From NCBI GenBank assembly GCA_032988165.1, contig JANTQF010000073.1:1-64000 (forward strand): a DNA stretch of 64,000 bases. Reading direction: 5' to 3'. A program made the position numbers and the translations under genes. The stretch is from Emmonsiellopsis sp. PD_33 (taxonomy: Eukaryota; Ascomycota; Eurotiomycetes; Onygenales; Ajellomycetaceae). Below are positions 1 to 11,595 of the stretch, one piece after another (within the stretch, counting starts at the first letter, position 1; each line of letters begins with the position of its first letter). The notes under the pieces were generated by a model that worked only from the letters and a program-made list of their open reading frames with translations, had not been told where the DNA came from and searched no databases.

Positions 1-645
1 ACCCGCCACTCCCTGACAGCCCGTCCACTATACGCCCTCCTCGCCGCGGTACGTCCCGCCCGCCGCTTCCTCCATCGCATCCACGCGTGCTGCGTCCGAG
101 CTGCCCGTGATGGCCGGTGGTCCCCCCCCCCCCCGCCAACTTCTCCTCAATCCAAATCCGTTGATCTTGACTGTCCGTGGCTACGTGTCACTAAAACTGC
201 ATCTCCATCCTGCGTACAAGCACCTGCCTGTCTGCCAGAATACGCCCGCCTGGTTCGGCCGCTGAAGCCCTTTTGTGGCCTCCGTTTGACGGCCAATTGA
301 CCACAGTGTCACTGCAATACATCGAACCCTCACACGCCTAGGCCGCGATCTTACGCATCTCCTTTGTCCGGGTTGTCCCTCGCTCTGCTCCCGTTGTCCT
401 GCGCCTTTGTGACTGTTTTGAGCAGCTCCACCACCACCGCAATTGGAAAAACTCTTCCGGTCTCCCACGACAACAGAGCACCGTTGCTCTCACAACCACC
501 TTTTCTCCAGTTTCCTGCCGCTACTGGCCTGGCTTCCAGCTTGTGGTGCGCCTTTTTCGCCTGAAAAGACATCCACCTTGCAAATTCCCAACACTCTGTC
601 ACCCACCCTACCGCCCTCGACCTTCACACACCTATTACATGCATC
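1..645. other. Upstream region of dhh1, no gene seen
   Basis: No credible coding sequence lies here. Short ORFs on both strands look like chance readings. The stretch is pyrimidine-rich, with a 13-C run at 122-134, and probably holds the dhh1 promoter and leader. Confidence 0.6.
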
Positions 646-2349
646 ATGGCGGATGCGCTTGCTTCACAATTGAATAGCGTCAAGCTAGGGTTGGTTACCC
701 TGTCTCACGTATTGCTGATGGCATAGAGGAGATATGCAAGATTGCTCACACAGACTTCCAGTGAAAACCATCCAGATAATAAGTGGAAAGAACAGCTAAA
801 GGCTCCTGTGAAAGACACAAGAACCCAAACTGAGGTGAGTAGGATGCCTTTGTGGCTCAGTGGTATGGCCAGAATGCTTATAGAGTGCTTGATGACAGGA
901 TGTCACGGCAACCAAAGGCTTGGAGTTCGAAGACTTCTATATTAAGCGCGAGTTGATGATGGGAATATTCGAGGCTGGATTCGAAAAGCCATCCCCCATT
1001 CAAGAAGAAACCATCCCAGTTGCCCTCACCGGACGAGATATCCTTGCACGCGCGAAGAATGGAACGGGAAAGACGGCAGCCTTTGTTATACCAACCTTGG
1101 AGCGTACCAACCCGAAAAACTCAAAAACCCAATCCCTCATTCTCGTCCCCACTAGAGAACTCGCCCTGCAAACGTCGCAGGTCTGCAAAACCCTTGGCAA
1201 ACATCTCGGTATTAATGTTATGGTCACGACTGGAGGAACAGGACTTCAAGATGATATCATTCGGTTAAATGAAGCCGTTCATATCATCGTCGGCACGCCT
1301 GGCAGAATCCTGGATCTCGCGAGCAAGGGTGTGGCTGATCTGTCCGAGTGCACAACCTTCGTGATGGACGAGGCAGACAAGCTTCTTTCGCCCGAGTTTA
1401 CCCCAGTAATTGAGCAACTGCTGTCATTCCACCCCAAGGACCGCCAAGTCATGCTCTTCAGTGCAACATTCCCCTTGATCGTCAAGTCTTTCAAGGTAAG
1501 CACTCCACGCCGTTTTACCCGATACTTACTGTAATGTCAACCTAACACTACCTATAGGACAAACACATGAGAAACCCATACGAGATTAACCTTATGGACG
1601 AACTTACGCTCAGGGGTATCACCCAGTACTATGCATTTGTCGAAGAAAAGCAAAAAGTCCACTGCTTGAACACCCTCTTCTCTAAGCTTCAGATCAACCA
1701 ATCTATCATCTTCTGCAACTCCACAAATCGGGTCGAGCTTCTTGCAAAGAAAATCACGGAATTGGGCTATTCATGCTTCTACTCCCATGCGAGAATGTTG
1801 CAGCATAACCGAAACCGCGTTTTTCACGATTTCCGCAATGGTGTTTGCCGAAACCTTGTTTGCTCGGATCTGCTGACCCGTGGTATCGACATTCAGGCAG
1901 TGAATGTGGTCATCAACTTTGATTTCCCCAAGAACGCTGAAACTTACCTTCACCGAATTGGCCGTTCAGGCCGATTTGGACACCTTGGCTTGGCCATCAA
2001 CCTTATCAACTGGGAGGATCGATACAATTTGTACAAGATCGAACAAGAATTGGGTACCGAGATCCAGCCTATTCCTCAATCCATTGACAAGAAACTCTAC
2101 GTTTACGACACGCCTGACACCATTCCCCGACCAATTGCGAACGCCCCCCAACAGCCGCCGACGCAGGCTGGCAACCAAGAAAACAACACCCGCCGCCAAG
2201 GACACCACCAGTACTCCAACCGCGGACAGCATTCTCGAGGACCCTATCGTGGAGGACGCGGGCAAGGACATCGGGGTGGCCATGGAGAAAATCACCGTCA
2301 GAACGGAACTTCACGGCCCAATCCGGCTACGTCTGCCCCTCCATCATAA
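646..2349 (+). CDS. dhh1: ATP-dependent RNA helicase Dhh1 (DDX6 family)
   Basis: Cytoplasmic DEAD-box helicase. The family represses translation and activates decapping in P-bodies. Four exons: 646-689, 762-834, 899-1495 and 1558-2349, totalling 501 residues, near the usual length. The start MADALASQLN matches the fungal family and the first two exons join as KLGENHPDNKW. Motifs in order: the Q-motif region after EKPSPIQEE, Walker A AKNGTGKT, PTRELA, the DEAD-type VMDEADKL, SAT, then in the second RecA lobe ARMLQHNRNRVFHDF, TRGIDI and HRIGRSGRFG. The last 80 or so residues are rich in Gln, Asn, Arg and Gly, with RG repeats as in other fungal Dhh1 tails. Introns are 72, 64 and 62 nt. The neighbour ctp1 is on the same strand 1.4 kb away. 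Confidence 0.96.
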
Positions 2350-3708
2350 ATCCTTTAGCAATTGCTTCAGCATCCACAATACCCGATGATTTTAGCTGAG
2401 GCTATCTATTCAATTGCTGTTTTCCGTTTACCTCACATAACTACTTCTCTGCCCCTAGCATACCTGCCCCTTTACATACCCTCTTCATACCCTTGCATCG
2501 GTATCGCATATTATTATCCCTTTTGTCCTTGCAGTATATGCACATCTTCCTTCGCAATGCTCTGAAACTTTTCAATAAAGTATTGTTGCTTGGCGTTGTC
2601 AATTTATTTGTGCACGATTTCATGATAATGCTGCGGGATATGTATCATATTTTTCTTCCTTTTTTCAAAGATTCTCTGCTGCGTTCGGTTCGGCATGTGT
2701 GGTGGATTTGATTTGGGTCGATTTGTCCTTGTGCACACAGGATGATGTTTCCTCGACAGCGCATTTTCCTCCTACGATTTTCCGTCATGGGTGATTTGGC
2801 AAAAGCGCTGTTGGGGGTGGCATCTTCGGCAAATGAGCGCAAGGAGAATGGAGGCGTTTTGGTCTATGAGTCGATTTACAGGATGTGGCGCTTCATTCCG
2901 GCGGCTTCCAACGATACTGTCCCTGGTTTGGCTTTCAGCTCTGTCCTGCAATGGGCAGGCTCTCACCAACCCCCTCGCAAACGATATCGGATATCGAAGT
3001 TATTTCCTTTGTGCGAACGACCTGAAACTTTACATTCTTGTGCATATTCTTACCTTGCACCACTTCCCTCTGCATTTACCTCTCCGGAGCGGAAACAGAT
3101 CTGCTCCGATCCGTTACGACCTTACAAACTCGCCCTTTTTATCGTCTCTACTCCTCGAACAGTCGAACGTTGTCGTCTATCCCGCAACTCCCATATAGAT
3201 GACTCCCCTGCTCCCGAAAATGGCTCCCTTTGAGCTCGATGACAACAGCCTGTCGATCCCGATATCCCCTGGGATTCTCGTGATACCCGACAGCCAAACA
3301 ACAAACAACAAAAAACAACAAAACTAACCAAAAAAAAAGGTCAGCGGAGAGCCAACACATGTGGATGGCACCGAGCACTTGGTGACGGACAATAACTTCC
3401 GCAAAGCTAGATAGACTACCCGCTCTTGGGATCTAGTTAAATGACAAAATGGGTTCTCCTCTGGCCACTGCTGTCCCACGCCGTAGTTCTTTGTAGTCCA
3501 ACGCCCCGTAGTAAATCCAAATCCTCCGTTTGCAACTGAAGAAGCTCGACGGGGGCTTTCCCTCCGCAGTGCGCTTGGCATCCGCCGCGCCTGACGTAGC
3601 TTCGTTCTGCCGAGCCGAGCATCGGCGCAACCAACATCGTCTGGAAGCTTGACCTTGACCTTGACGAGCAACATCCCCAATTGCTCAGGGCGCATACCTC
3701 GAGCAACC
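2350..3708. other. Intergenic region dhh1-ctp1
   Basis: Probable dhh1 3' UTR followed by the ctp1 promoter. An ORF of about 160 codons (2742-3233, +) has no recognisable motif and no homologue that I know, so I do not call it. An A-rich stretch lies at about 3297-3340. Confidence 0.5.
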
Positions 3709-5309
3709 ATGGCGGCTTCAGAGAGGGACCAACGGCCCAAGGTGCGTTGCGATGCTGTGCCTTGTTGGATTGTTTTCCAGAATTGCACAAATTTTGGCCT
3801 ACTGACTCACTGCGTTTCCACAGCCAAGCAGCTTCCGGTCAATTATTGCGGGAGCATCTGCGGGAGCTGTCGAGATCTGTACGCATCTTTACCCGTTCCC
3901 CTTGCAATTCGCAGATTTGGCAGAAGATAGCTAACTGAAACTACTCGAATATAGCAATTACATATCCTGCAGAATGTAACCATAATCCGCCCACCTCTCC
4001 CCCCCTCCCCGTCGCTGATATATCCATGCCCCCCTTCCAACCCAAGCTAATCGCACAACTCTCCCAGTCGCGAAAACACGCTCCCAACTAAATCGCCGGT
4101 TACCGGACGGGAAGAAGCTACCATGGCCGCCCTTTGGCAAGGCGTGGTATGCGGGCTGCACAACGTTGATCATAGGGAACTCGGTGAAGGCTGGAGTCCG
4201 TAAGTGATTTATATTCGCGAGACAGGCGGGGTTGTGGGGAAAACTGCAACCGTGCTAGATGGATGAGAGAGAGAGAGAGAGAGAGAGAGGCTGATTTGAG
4301 GGCTTTCCATCGTTGTCTGGTTGGATTAGGATTCGTGGCGTTTGATAAATTCAAGACCCTGCTCCAGGATGAGGACGGCAATATATCTGGTCCGCGGACG
4401 GTGATGGCGGGATTCGGTGCGGGGTTTACAGAGTCGCTTTTGGCAGTTACGCCGTCGGAGAGTATTAAGACGCAACTGTATGGCCTTTTCCCTCTATACT
4501 CCCCCGTCGTTGGTTATTGTTTTTCGGCATTTAACTAACTACTTTTGCCCCCCTTGCTTGCCTTTAGAATCGATGATCGCAAATCCGCCAACCCCCGCAT
4601 GCGCGGATTCCTCCACGGCAGCAAGATTATTTTTCAAGAGCGCGGTATAAGAGGATTTTTCCAGGGCTTCGCGCCCACGACGGCTCGGCAAGCGGCCAAC
4701 TCTGCCACGCGCTTTGGAAGCTATACCACCCTTAAGCAGTTTGCGCAGGGTTATGTTGCGCCCGGTGAGAAGCTGGGGACGATGAGTACGTTTGGGATCG
4801 GTGCTATGGCTGGATTGATTACAGTGTATGTGTTTTTGGTCATTACCTATTGTGTGGGATTATGTCTGGGTGCTAATATTGGTGTTTTTGTCAGATATGT
4901 TACGCAACCCCTTGATACCGTTAAGACTCGGTAAGTTCCCCTTGGACCCTTCCAACGCATTATGAAAAGGGCTGGCCGCTGATACAAATTAAAGTATGCA
5001 ATCTCTCGAGGCGAGAAAGAACTATAAAAACAGTTTCGTCTGCGCGGCGAAGATTTTCAAAAACGAAGGAATCCTCACATTCTGGTCTGGTGCTCTTCCA
5101 CGGCTAGCTCGGCTAGTTATGAGCGGTGGTATTGTTTTTACTATGTAAGGACTGACCTTCTCCTTTCTTTCTCCATCCCTTCTATGGACAGCGCTATCTA
5201 TAAAATGTCGGAGTTTTGGATGATGAAGCTAATGCTAATGTTATTCAACAGGTACGAGAAGACGATGGAGGGATTGGATATCCTGGATCCGGAGCGGAGG
5301 TATATTTAA
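3709..5309 (+). CDS. ctp1: Mitochondrial tricarboxylate (citrate) transporter Ctp1
   Basis: Inner-membrane carrier of the SLC25 family; Ctp1 exchanges citrate across the inner membrane. Nine exons: 3709-3741, 3824-3878, 3955-3975, 4068-4199, 4330-4477, 4568-4825, 4895-4930, 4995-5144 and 5252-5309. They sum to 891 nt (296 residues), close to the roughly 299 expected. The carrier signature Px[DE]xx[KR] is seen as YPAEFAKTR, TPSESIKTQL and TQPLDTVKTR, one in each of the three repeats. The first repeat starts SFRSIIAGASAGAVE. Exon 3 is only 21 nt and codes for the proline of the first signature. The 130-nt intron at 4200-4329 carries a (GA)12 run. The protein has no long presequence, as is normal for this family. 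It converges with the release-factor gene, the stop codons lying 266 nt apart. Confidence 0.93.
4265..4288. repeat. (GA)12 microsatellite in ctp1 intron
   Basis: A perfect dinucleotide run inside the fourth ctp1 intron, between the donor at 4200 and the acceptor at 4329. Confidence 0.95.
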
Positions 5310-5575
5310 AAATTATTTGAAGTATTGTACTTTCATTTTCAGATACTCTATTTTGCTTGCAGTTAGTCGTATTTGGGTCTTGGGCGAGCTGAATGTAGAC
5401 TATTATAGACGTGCCGTAAAATGGAGAATTGGTTTCGGGTTCCAGAAAAAAACTTTATGGGTATTCGTTATATCCGTGAAGAGTCCCAGTATAAACCAAG
5501 GGAAAATCTATGTAATTCAATCTATCATACATGTAATATCAACATAACACGAAGCTCAGCCAAAAACCCACCCCT

Positions 5576-7049
5576 TCAAGCTTTCCCTTTTGCCTTTGCC
5601 GCATCCTCCTTCGCCTGCTCTGCCTGCTTCATCTGCTCCTCAGCAAACACATTATGAATCTCCTGATCAACAAGCCAAGCCCTGACGCTCTCCATAACTC
5701 TCACGAGCCCATCACCGCCATCCATGACGGTGTTCAGGTTATGAATCGTCAACCCACTCCGATGATCCGTGCACCTGTTCTGGCCAAAGTTATATGTCCG
5801 CACTTTATCCCCTCTACCCATCTTCCCAACCCCACCCATCGCGCCGCGCCGCAGCCTGACCATCTCCTCTTCCCGCGCTTCTCGCCGCAACTGCGCAACC
5901 CTAGACCTCAGCAGCTGCCACGCTTTTCTCCGATTCTCATGCTGAGACCGCGAGTCTTGCATACCAACGACAGTACCCGTGGGTACATGCGTCAATCGAA
6001 TGGCCGATTCGGTTTTATTAACATGCTGCCCGCCGGCACCACTTGCCCGCATCCGCTCCACATTCACCTCCTGCGGATCAATATAGTAGTCTGAATTCGG
6101 ATCATCGAAGTTCAACTCACTATCCGCCTCCTCCGCGCTCGGGAAACTGGGCAGGATCACGACACTGACAGCACTAGTATGTGTTCTCCCTTTACTTTCC
6201 GTAGCAGGCACCCGTTGTACCCGATGCACACCCGCCTCTGTTCGCAGGATCTCATAGCTCCCCGCCGTCTCGACCTCCATGACCGCTTCAACCAGGCGGT
6301 CCTCAGTAGGCCCGCCCGTGCCTGCGTTTTCAGTTTCCTTCTTCAAAAGCGTCGCGCGTAGGCCGCGGTTCGAGCAAAAGGCCGTATATGCGCGCAGGAG
6401 CTCGTTGGCGAAGATGCCGGCCTCCTCGCCGCCGGCGCCGGGCCGGAGTTCGATCAGACATGGTAGCTCTGCGAAGGGGTGGCGGGGGATAAGGGCGTGT
6501 TTTAGGTTGTCGGAGAGGGCGAGGAGGCTGGAGGTTGTTGCTTCGAGGTCTTCGACGGCGAGGGAGCGGAGTTCGGGATCGGTGGATTTGTCGTTGAGGA
6601 GGGAGTTGAGTTCTGTGATGGACTGGGGGAAAGGTTTTTTATGTTAGAGTTTATATCCCATGCGGGAAGCGTGTAGAATAATATTATAAGCATGGAGATC
6701 CAACCTCAGTAGCCTTATCCCAGTCCCTCAGCGCATTGGCGGTTGCGGCAAGCTCTCCGGCCCGCTTTGCGGTTTTCGTATCGAAGGCCTCGGCCAGTTT
6801 TGCGGAGAGGGCGTCATGCTCATTCGCAATTAATCGTGCGCGGTTAAGAAGAATGGGAGATATCGTAGCATCGGCCGAGGCTATAGATTCATTCCGAAGG
6901 AAATTGAGTCAGTATTCTACTCTCTGAGCAACCTCCGGGTAGAGTTCTTTACCTGTAGAGTTGAAGCGTTGCTGGAGCCATTGTGGCCTCTGTGTCAGCC
7001 GTAACGACCGGGACAAGCACCGCGAGCATACCCACGGGGCACTGAACAT
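5576..7049 (-). CDS. mrf1: Mitochondrial peptide chain release factor 1
   Basis: Class I release factor that ends mitochondrial translation at UAA/UAG. Three exons on the minus strand: 7049-6953, 6880-6705 and 6622-5576, totalling 439 residues. The catalytic GGQ lies near residue 288 in ASGAGGQHVNKTESAIRL. The codon-reading PxT motif is present as VPATES, which marks RF1 rather than RF2. The acidic LRPGAGGEEAGIFANELLRAY segment is typical of domain 2. The N-terminus (MFSAPWVCSRCLSRSLRL) is Arg-rich and lacks acidic residues, as expected of a mitochondrial presequence. It appears only with the ATG at 7049 and the first intron, whose branch site TACTGAC overlaps an in-frame stop that is spliced out. 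The C-terminus is Lys/Ala-rich. Confidence 0.94.
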
Positions 7050-7496
7050 CCTCGAAAGCTCACTCCGAGATCAATGTCTAGTATTTGCAGAGTCTGAGGG
7101 GTTGTCGCCAACATCGTCGTCGTCGTCGTCAAGAAATGCGGCGAGTTAGGGTTTAATATCACGTGACTCAACTATATTTATAGCGCTGGAGAAACAATAC
7201 TCCGGTATCGTACTGTCACGCGTAAAGGCCAGACTTCGGGCTTATGTCATCGCCATCGCGAAAGCCGCAAAGTCCGCATCTATATATATCTCACATCGTG
7301 AAGTCTGTCCTCTCCTTTGCTCTCACTTGCTCTCCTTTGGCTTCTTTTCTTTTCGTTTCTATTCTTCATTCGCGCAGTCTATAGACATCTCCTTGCTGCC
7401 AGGCAATTCGAAAAGTCCTTCGGGGCTTCATCAGTTGCTTTTAACTCCACCTTCCCCGTCAGTCTCTTCTATGTCGAGCCTATCCTCCTCGCCATA
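7050..7496. promoter_or_regulatory. Divergent promoter mrf1 / p58IPK-like, with E-box plus TGACTCA
   Basis: This 447-nt region lies between two start codons pointing away from each other. It holds overlapping sites at 7159-7170: CACGTG (7160-7165, the bHLH/Cbf1 core) running into TGACTCA (7164-7170, the Gcn4/AP-1 core). A GTC repeat lies at about 7107-7126. Factor binding is inferred from the motifs alone. Confidence 0.55.
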
Positions 7497-9136
7497 ATGG
7501 TCAAACTCCAAAGCCTCACCATCCTCCTGGCTGTAGTCGCCGCAGCCAACGGTCTCCAGCCCTCAGAAATCCCCTCCGATACCCCCGTTGCCTCACTCGT
7601 CTCTACCGCAAAGACCCACCTGGCCAATGGCGCTCCCTATGAAGCGTTGCCATATTTCGACGCTGCAATCTCCCGAGACCCAGGGAACTACCTAACCATA
7701 TTCCAGCGGGGCGCTACGTATCTGTCCCTGGGCAGGGATGGAAAGGCATCCGCAGATTTCGACAGGGTGCTCGAGATCAAACCCGACTTCGAAGGCGCAT
7801 TGATCCAACGGGCGCGCATACGGATGAAGAACGCCGAATGGGCCGCCGCAAAGCGCGATCTGGCGGCCGCGGGCAAGAGCAAAGGTGCGGAAATCGAAGA
7901 GCTGGTCGAGGCGCAAGGGGCTGCGCTCTTGGCTGAGAAGGCCGAGAAGAACGGCGACTGGGAGTCCTGTGTCTCGCAAGCCGGCGTTGCGATCATGAAG
8001 GCTAGCAAGTCGCTACCTTTGCGGCAGATGCGGGCGCGGTGTCGATTTGAGCGGGGGGAAATCCAGGAGGGCGTTAGCGACCTTGCGCATGTTTTGCAGA
8101 TTTCTCCAGGCTCTGTTGAACCGCATCTTCAAATGTCGTCTATGCTTTTTTACTCACTTGCGGATACGGAGCGGGGTGTTGCTCAGATAAGGAAATGCCT
8201 CCATTCGGATCCGGATTCGAAGGTGTGCAGTCGCCTGTTTAGAAGGGAGAAGCAAATCACCAAACGCCTGGCGAGCCTGGAGTCTCTTAAGGAAAAGCGG
8301 AAGTTCAGTAAGATGGCAGATATCTTGGTTGGAAACAAGGAGGATACTGGGTTACTTGACGATATTAAGGAGGATGTGAAGGATGCCCGTGAGGCTGGTC
8401 ATATCCATCCAAAAGCGCCGAACTTGCTCTATGATAATATGGTTGAGAAGACTTGTGAAACATACAGAGAGGTTAGTTCCCCATTCATTTTGTATATTTC
8501 CAATGCAGTTACTAATCTTATCACAACCTACAGATGAAAACGAAGCGCAAGGCACAGACCTACTGCACAGAAGCATTATCACTAAACCCGCACTCCCTCC
8601 CCGGTCTTCTATCCAAAGCAGAGGCACAAATAGACGCCGACGAATTCGAGCCCGCAATCCACACCCTCAACATCGCCCAGGAACACCATGAACATTCGCA
8701 ATCAGTTCAATCCCTCCTCCAAAAGGCGAAAACCCTCCTCAAGCGCTCAAAGCAAAAGGATTACTACAAGGTCCTAGGCGTCGACCGCGAAGCGGACGCC
8801 CAGACCATCAAACGCGCCTACCGCAAAATGACCAAACAATTCCACCCCGACAAGGCGATGGCGCAAGGAATCCCCAAGGAAGAAGCAGAGAAGAAGATGG
8901 CCTCCGTCAACGAGGCGTACGAGGTCCTTTCAGACCCGGAATTGCGAGCCCGTTTCGATCGCGGAGATGACCCCAACGACCCAGCAAGTCAACAAGGCGG
9001 TCATCCGTTCGAGGGCAGTCCATTCGGACATAGCGGTGGTGGGCAACAGTTCTTCTTCCAACAGGGAGGCCGCCAGCAGTTCAAGTTCTCCGGTCAACAA
9101 GGGTTTAATTTCCCAGGGGGGTTCCCGTTCGGCTAA
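7497..9136 (+). CDS. ER TPR/DnaJ co-chaperone, DNAJC3/p58IPK-like
   Basis: Two exons, 7497-8471 and 8534-9136, giving 525 residues. Residues 1-20 (MVKLQSLTILLAVVAAANGL) form a clear signal peptide. Tetratricopeptide-like helices follow over about 30-390. A J domain lies at about 400-470, with the HPD tripeptide near 428 and the ending EAYEVLSDPELRARFDRGDD. The tail is rich in Gly, Phe and Gln. This layout matches p58IPK, which binds unfolded chains in the ER lumen and stimulates the Hsp70 BiP. No HDEL-type retention signal is visible; the protein ends GGFPFG. ORF reading extends upstream of the chosen ATG, but that removes the signal peptide from the N-terminus and is less likely. It is divergent from mrf1. 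Confidence 0.92.
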
Positions 9137-9997
9137 GAATAATCTGATTTGGCTGCTTCTATTTCTCCTTTATCCTTATTTATCTTTTTTTTTTGTTCAT
9201 AATATTTCTTCCCCCAACATTACATCTCTTGTTCCGAAGCAGGATTTCCCCATTCCCCTGCTATCGTTTTGGGACCTACTTCTTCATGCATAGAGCATAC
9301 TTACTTACCCTATTATCCCATTCCGATTTAGACAGACACTCCTGCGCCATCCATGTATCATGCCCATGCAATTGCCCCTATGCTTATGCTTATCCTTATT
9401 CCCTACGTGGCGTTTCTGATCTTTCCCACATGTATTTATGCTGGCGTTCCTTATTCCTATTGGCATACAATGGAGATCATCTTATGCAATGGCATGGCAT
9501 GTCTTCAGCTCATAACTACACTACACACGCTATTCTATTCTACTTACTATCTCAAATGAGGAGGAGGAGGAAGAGGTGCATTCGAATATTTTCATTCATG
9601 GGGAAATGAAATCAATGGCATTGGTTCTTTAGAATAATAGATACTTTTTTTTCTCTCGTTCTTTTCGTTGAGTTTCCCACCCTATTAGTTGTTATTCCCC
9701 TTTTTCCGTGACTTTGTAATCCTCCGTTCAGCACCACAGACCGCCCCCGTCAACAGATAACCCTATGGCAATTTAATGTCTCAAAAGGGATAATTATAGA
9801 CACACAACCATTAACCACCTTTGGCAGGTCATCTCACAGTATTCTGAAGCAATTTCCTTTGCAACGTCTGCTTTTCGTTCCATCCCGGCCTAAACAATGT
9901 CAACATAGAAAACAAACACCCAAGATCAAATAACGCCAATACTACCTATACTTATCCCAAAAGGAAAAAAAAACCCCAGTTCCCCAATAACAATACC
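9137..9997. other. Convergent 3' region
   Basis: AT-rich DNA between two facing stop codons. It should hold the 3' UTRs and polyadenylation sites of the p58IPK-like gene and the methyltransferase gene. I see no gene. Confidence 0.6.
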
Positions 9998-10982
9998 CTA
10001 CTGATGAGCCGGTGCATCCGTCAATGGCACATAACTAACTCCAAAAATCTTCTCCTTAGTCACCGTCCCATCCTCCTTCTTATTGACCACCCAAATATAC
10101 TGATCCAAACCTCGCCCGAAACTCCTAAACCCTTCGTTGGCAGCATCGACAGGAATAAACATTCTACCTGGCGCCTTCAGCTGCTCAATGAGCTGGGGAT
10201 GGAAGGTCGCCGCCGCGGCACCGACATGGATAGCATCATACGGTCCACCCTCGGCATACCCAAGGCGCCCATCGCCCTGAACAAGCTTGATCTTGCCGCA
10301 CTCGAGAAACTGGCGGCCATCCTCTGATTTGTTCAGGTTGTTGCGTGACAGGTCGACGAGGCCCTTGATGTGTTCGATCCCGATGACATGGCCGTTTGAA
10401 GACGTGGGTGGCGAGGAGTTGTCGGTGATTAGGCTGGCGAAGACGTGCGTTAGGTAGCCTGAGCCTGAGCCGACGTCGAGGACACGGGAGCCTGGGTGGA
10501 GAAACGGGAGGAGGTATTCGCAGGCGGTTACGTGCATGTGTGGTGCGGAGATTGTGGCGGAAAAGCCGATGGTTTGGGGGCAGTCTTGGTAGGGACTATG
10601 GGGGCTGTAGTTTGCACGGTCGACCTGGTGTGGTTTGTGGTTTAGCTTTCAGAGTATCGATGACGTTCGGGGGGGTCGGATAGTGGGAAATATGAGCATG
10701 CATAGGTGTCTATGCCGCACGTTGCAAAAAAGTAATAGTAATAAACTACTCTAAAAAAAAACAAAAAAGAGATAGCAACAAACACGGGTATATCTCTGCA
10801 AAAGGAAATAGCAATAGGCATTCATCACGCGAATACTGGCAGACAGGAGAGGCAGAAGTAAATAAGGAGAGAATGCTCACTCCAAGCATAGCTTGTTTCA
10901 CCCGGTCATTCTTAATAATACCGTTCCTGGACAAGTTATTGACCAGCTCCACATTCGAAGTTCCTGAGCAGTGCCAGGCCAT
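9998..10982 (-). CDS. Protein-L-isoaspartate O-methyltransferase
   Basis: PIMT repairs aged proteins by methylating L-isoaspartyl residues with S-adenosylmethionine. Two exons, 10982-10881 and 10624-9998, giving 242 residues, a normal family length. The start MAWHCSGTSN is the conserved N-terminus of the family. The first exon ends in KQAMLG and joins VDRANYSPHSPYQD. The SAM-binding loop VLDVGSGSGYLTH is at about residues 82-94, and later motifs include IKLVQGDGR and YDAIHVGAAA. The 256-nt intron is long for this window. An open frame continues 58 codons upstream but has no ATG, so I do not extend the gene. The likely compartment is the cytosol. Confidence 0.94.
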
Positions 10983-11595
10983 ATTGAGGGTTTGTTTTAG
11001 GAAGTGATTCGTGGTGGCGGGGGTAGGGTGAGGGTTGACTGATGATCGAAAGTACGACGAGATGCTGGTGGATCGGAGCTTCGGAGAGGCCTGGTAGAGG
11101 ATTGAGAGCGGCACCAGACAAATAGCTAGACAGATGCAGATCGTACGGACCGACACCTTGAGATACGGTGGTAGTAGAGTCTAGCAGATGCGGGGCGGAA
11201 GGCCGCGGGAATGCGATCTATGCACTTCTGTTGCTCTGGGTGTGAGATGGAGACCACTGGTGGCCGGGCACAACTCGTCTCTGAGTATCCCAGCTGGGTT
11301 GAATCAATAGATGTTAGTCGAGCAAGCCGGAATGGCGATGTTGATGTGTTGATGTTTTGGTGAAGTTGAGGTTGAGGTTGAGGTTGAGGTTGGAGGTCAA
11401 TAAACCTTGGAAGCTGCGATGACGTCGATGCCAAACTAGGCCGAAAAACAGAATGCATTCATTTCGTGTCTAGAAATACAGGTTGGCATCTCTTCATCAC
11501 GGATGCATATGGACAGATATAGATCTCAGTCAATTGCGCCGCTGAATACCCCCGCCCCATGTCCCGAAAACGCCCTGACCAATGCAACACCTCGT
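10983..11595. other. Intergenic region PIMT-Cdc7
   Basis: This holds the PIMT promoter and the Cdc7 3' end, both minus-strand genes. A short GAGGTT-type repeat lies at about 11364-11395. No gene seen. Confidence 0.5.

Noticed and set aside
2742..3233. 163-codon ORF between dhh1 and ctp1
   Set aside because: No domain, no promoter-like context, and mixed overlapping frames; most likely UTR and promoter DNA.
10983..11156. 58-residue N-terminal extension of the isoaspartate methyltransferase with a hydrophobic stretch, like a targeting signal
   Set aside because: The extended frame starts only at GTG and has no in-frame ATG before an upstream stop; the ATG at 10982 gives the conserved MAWHCSG start.
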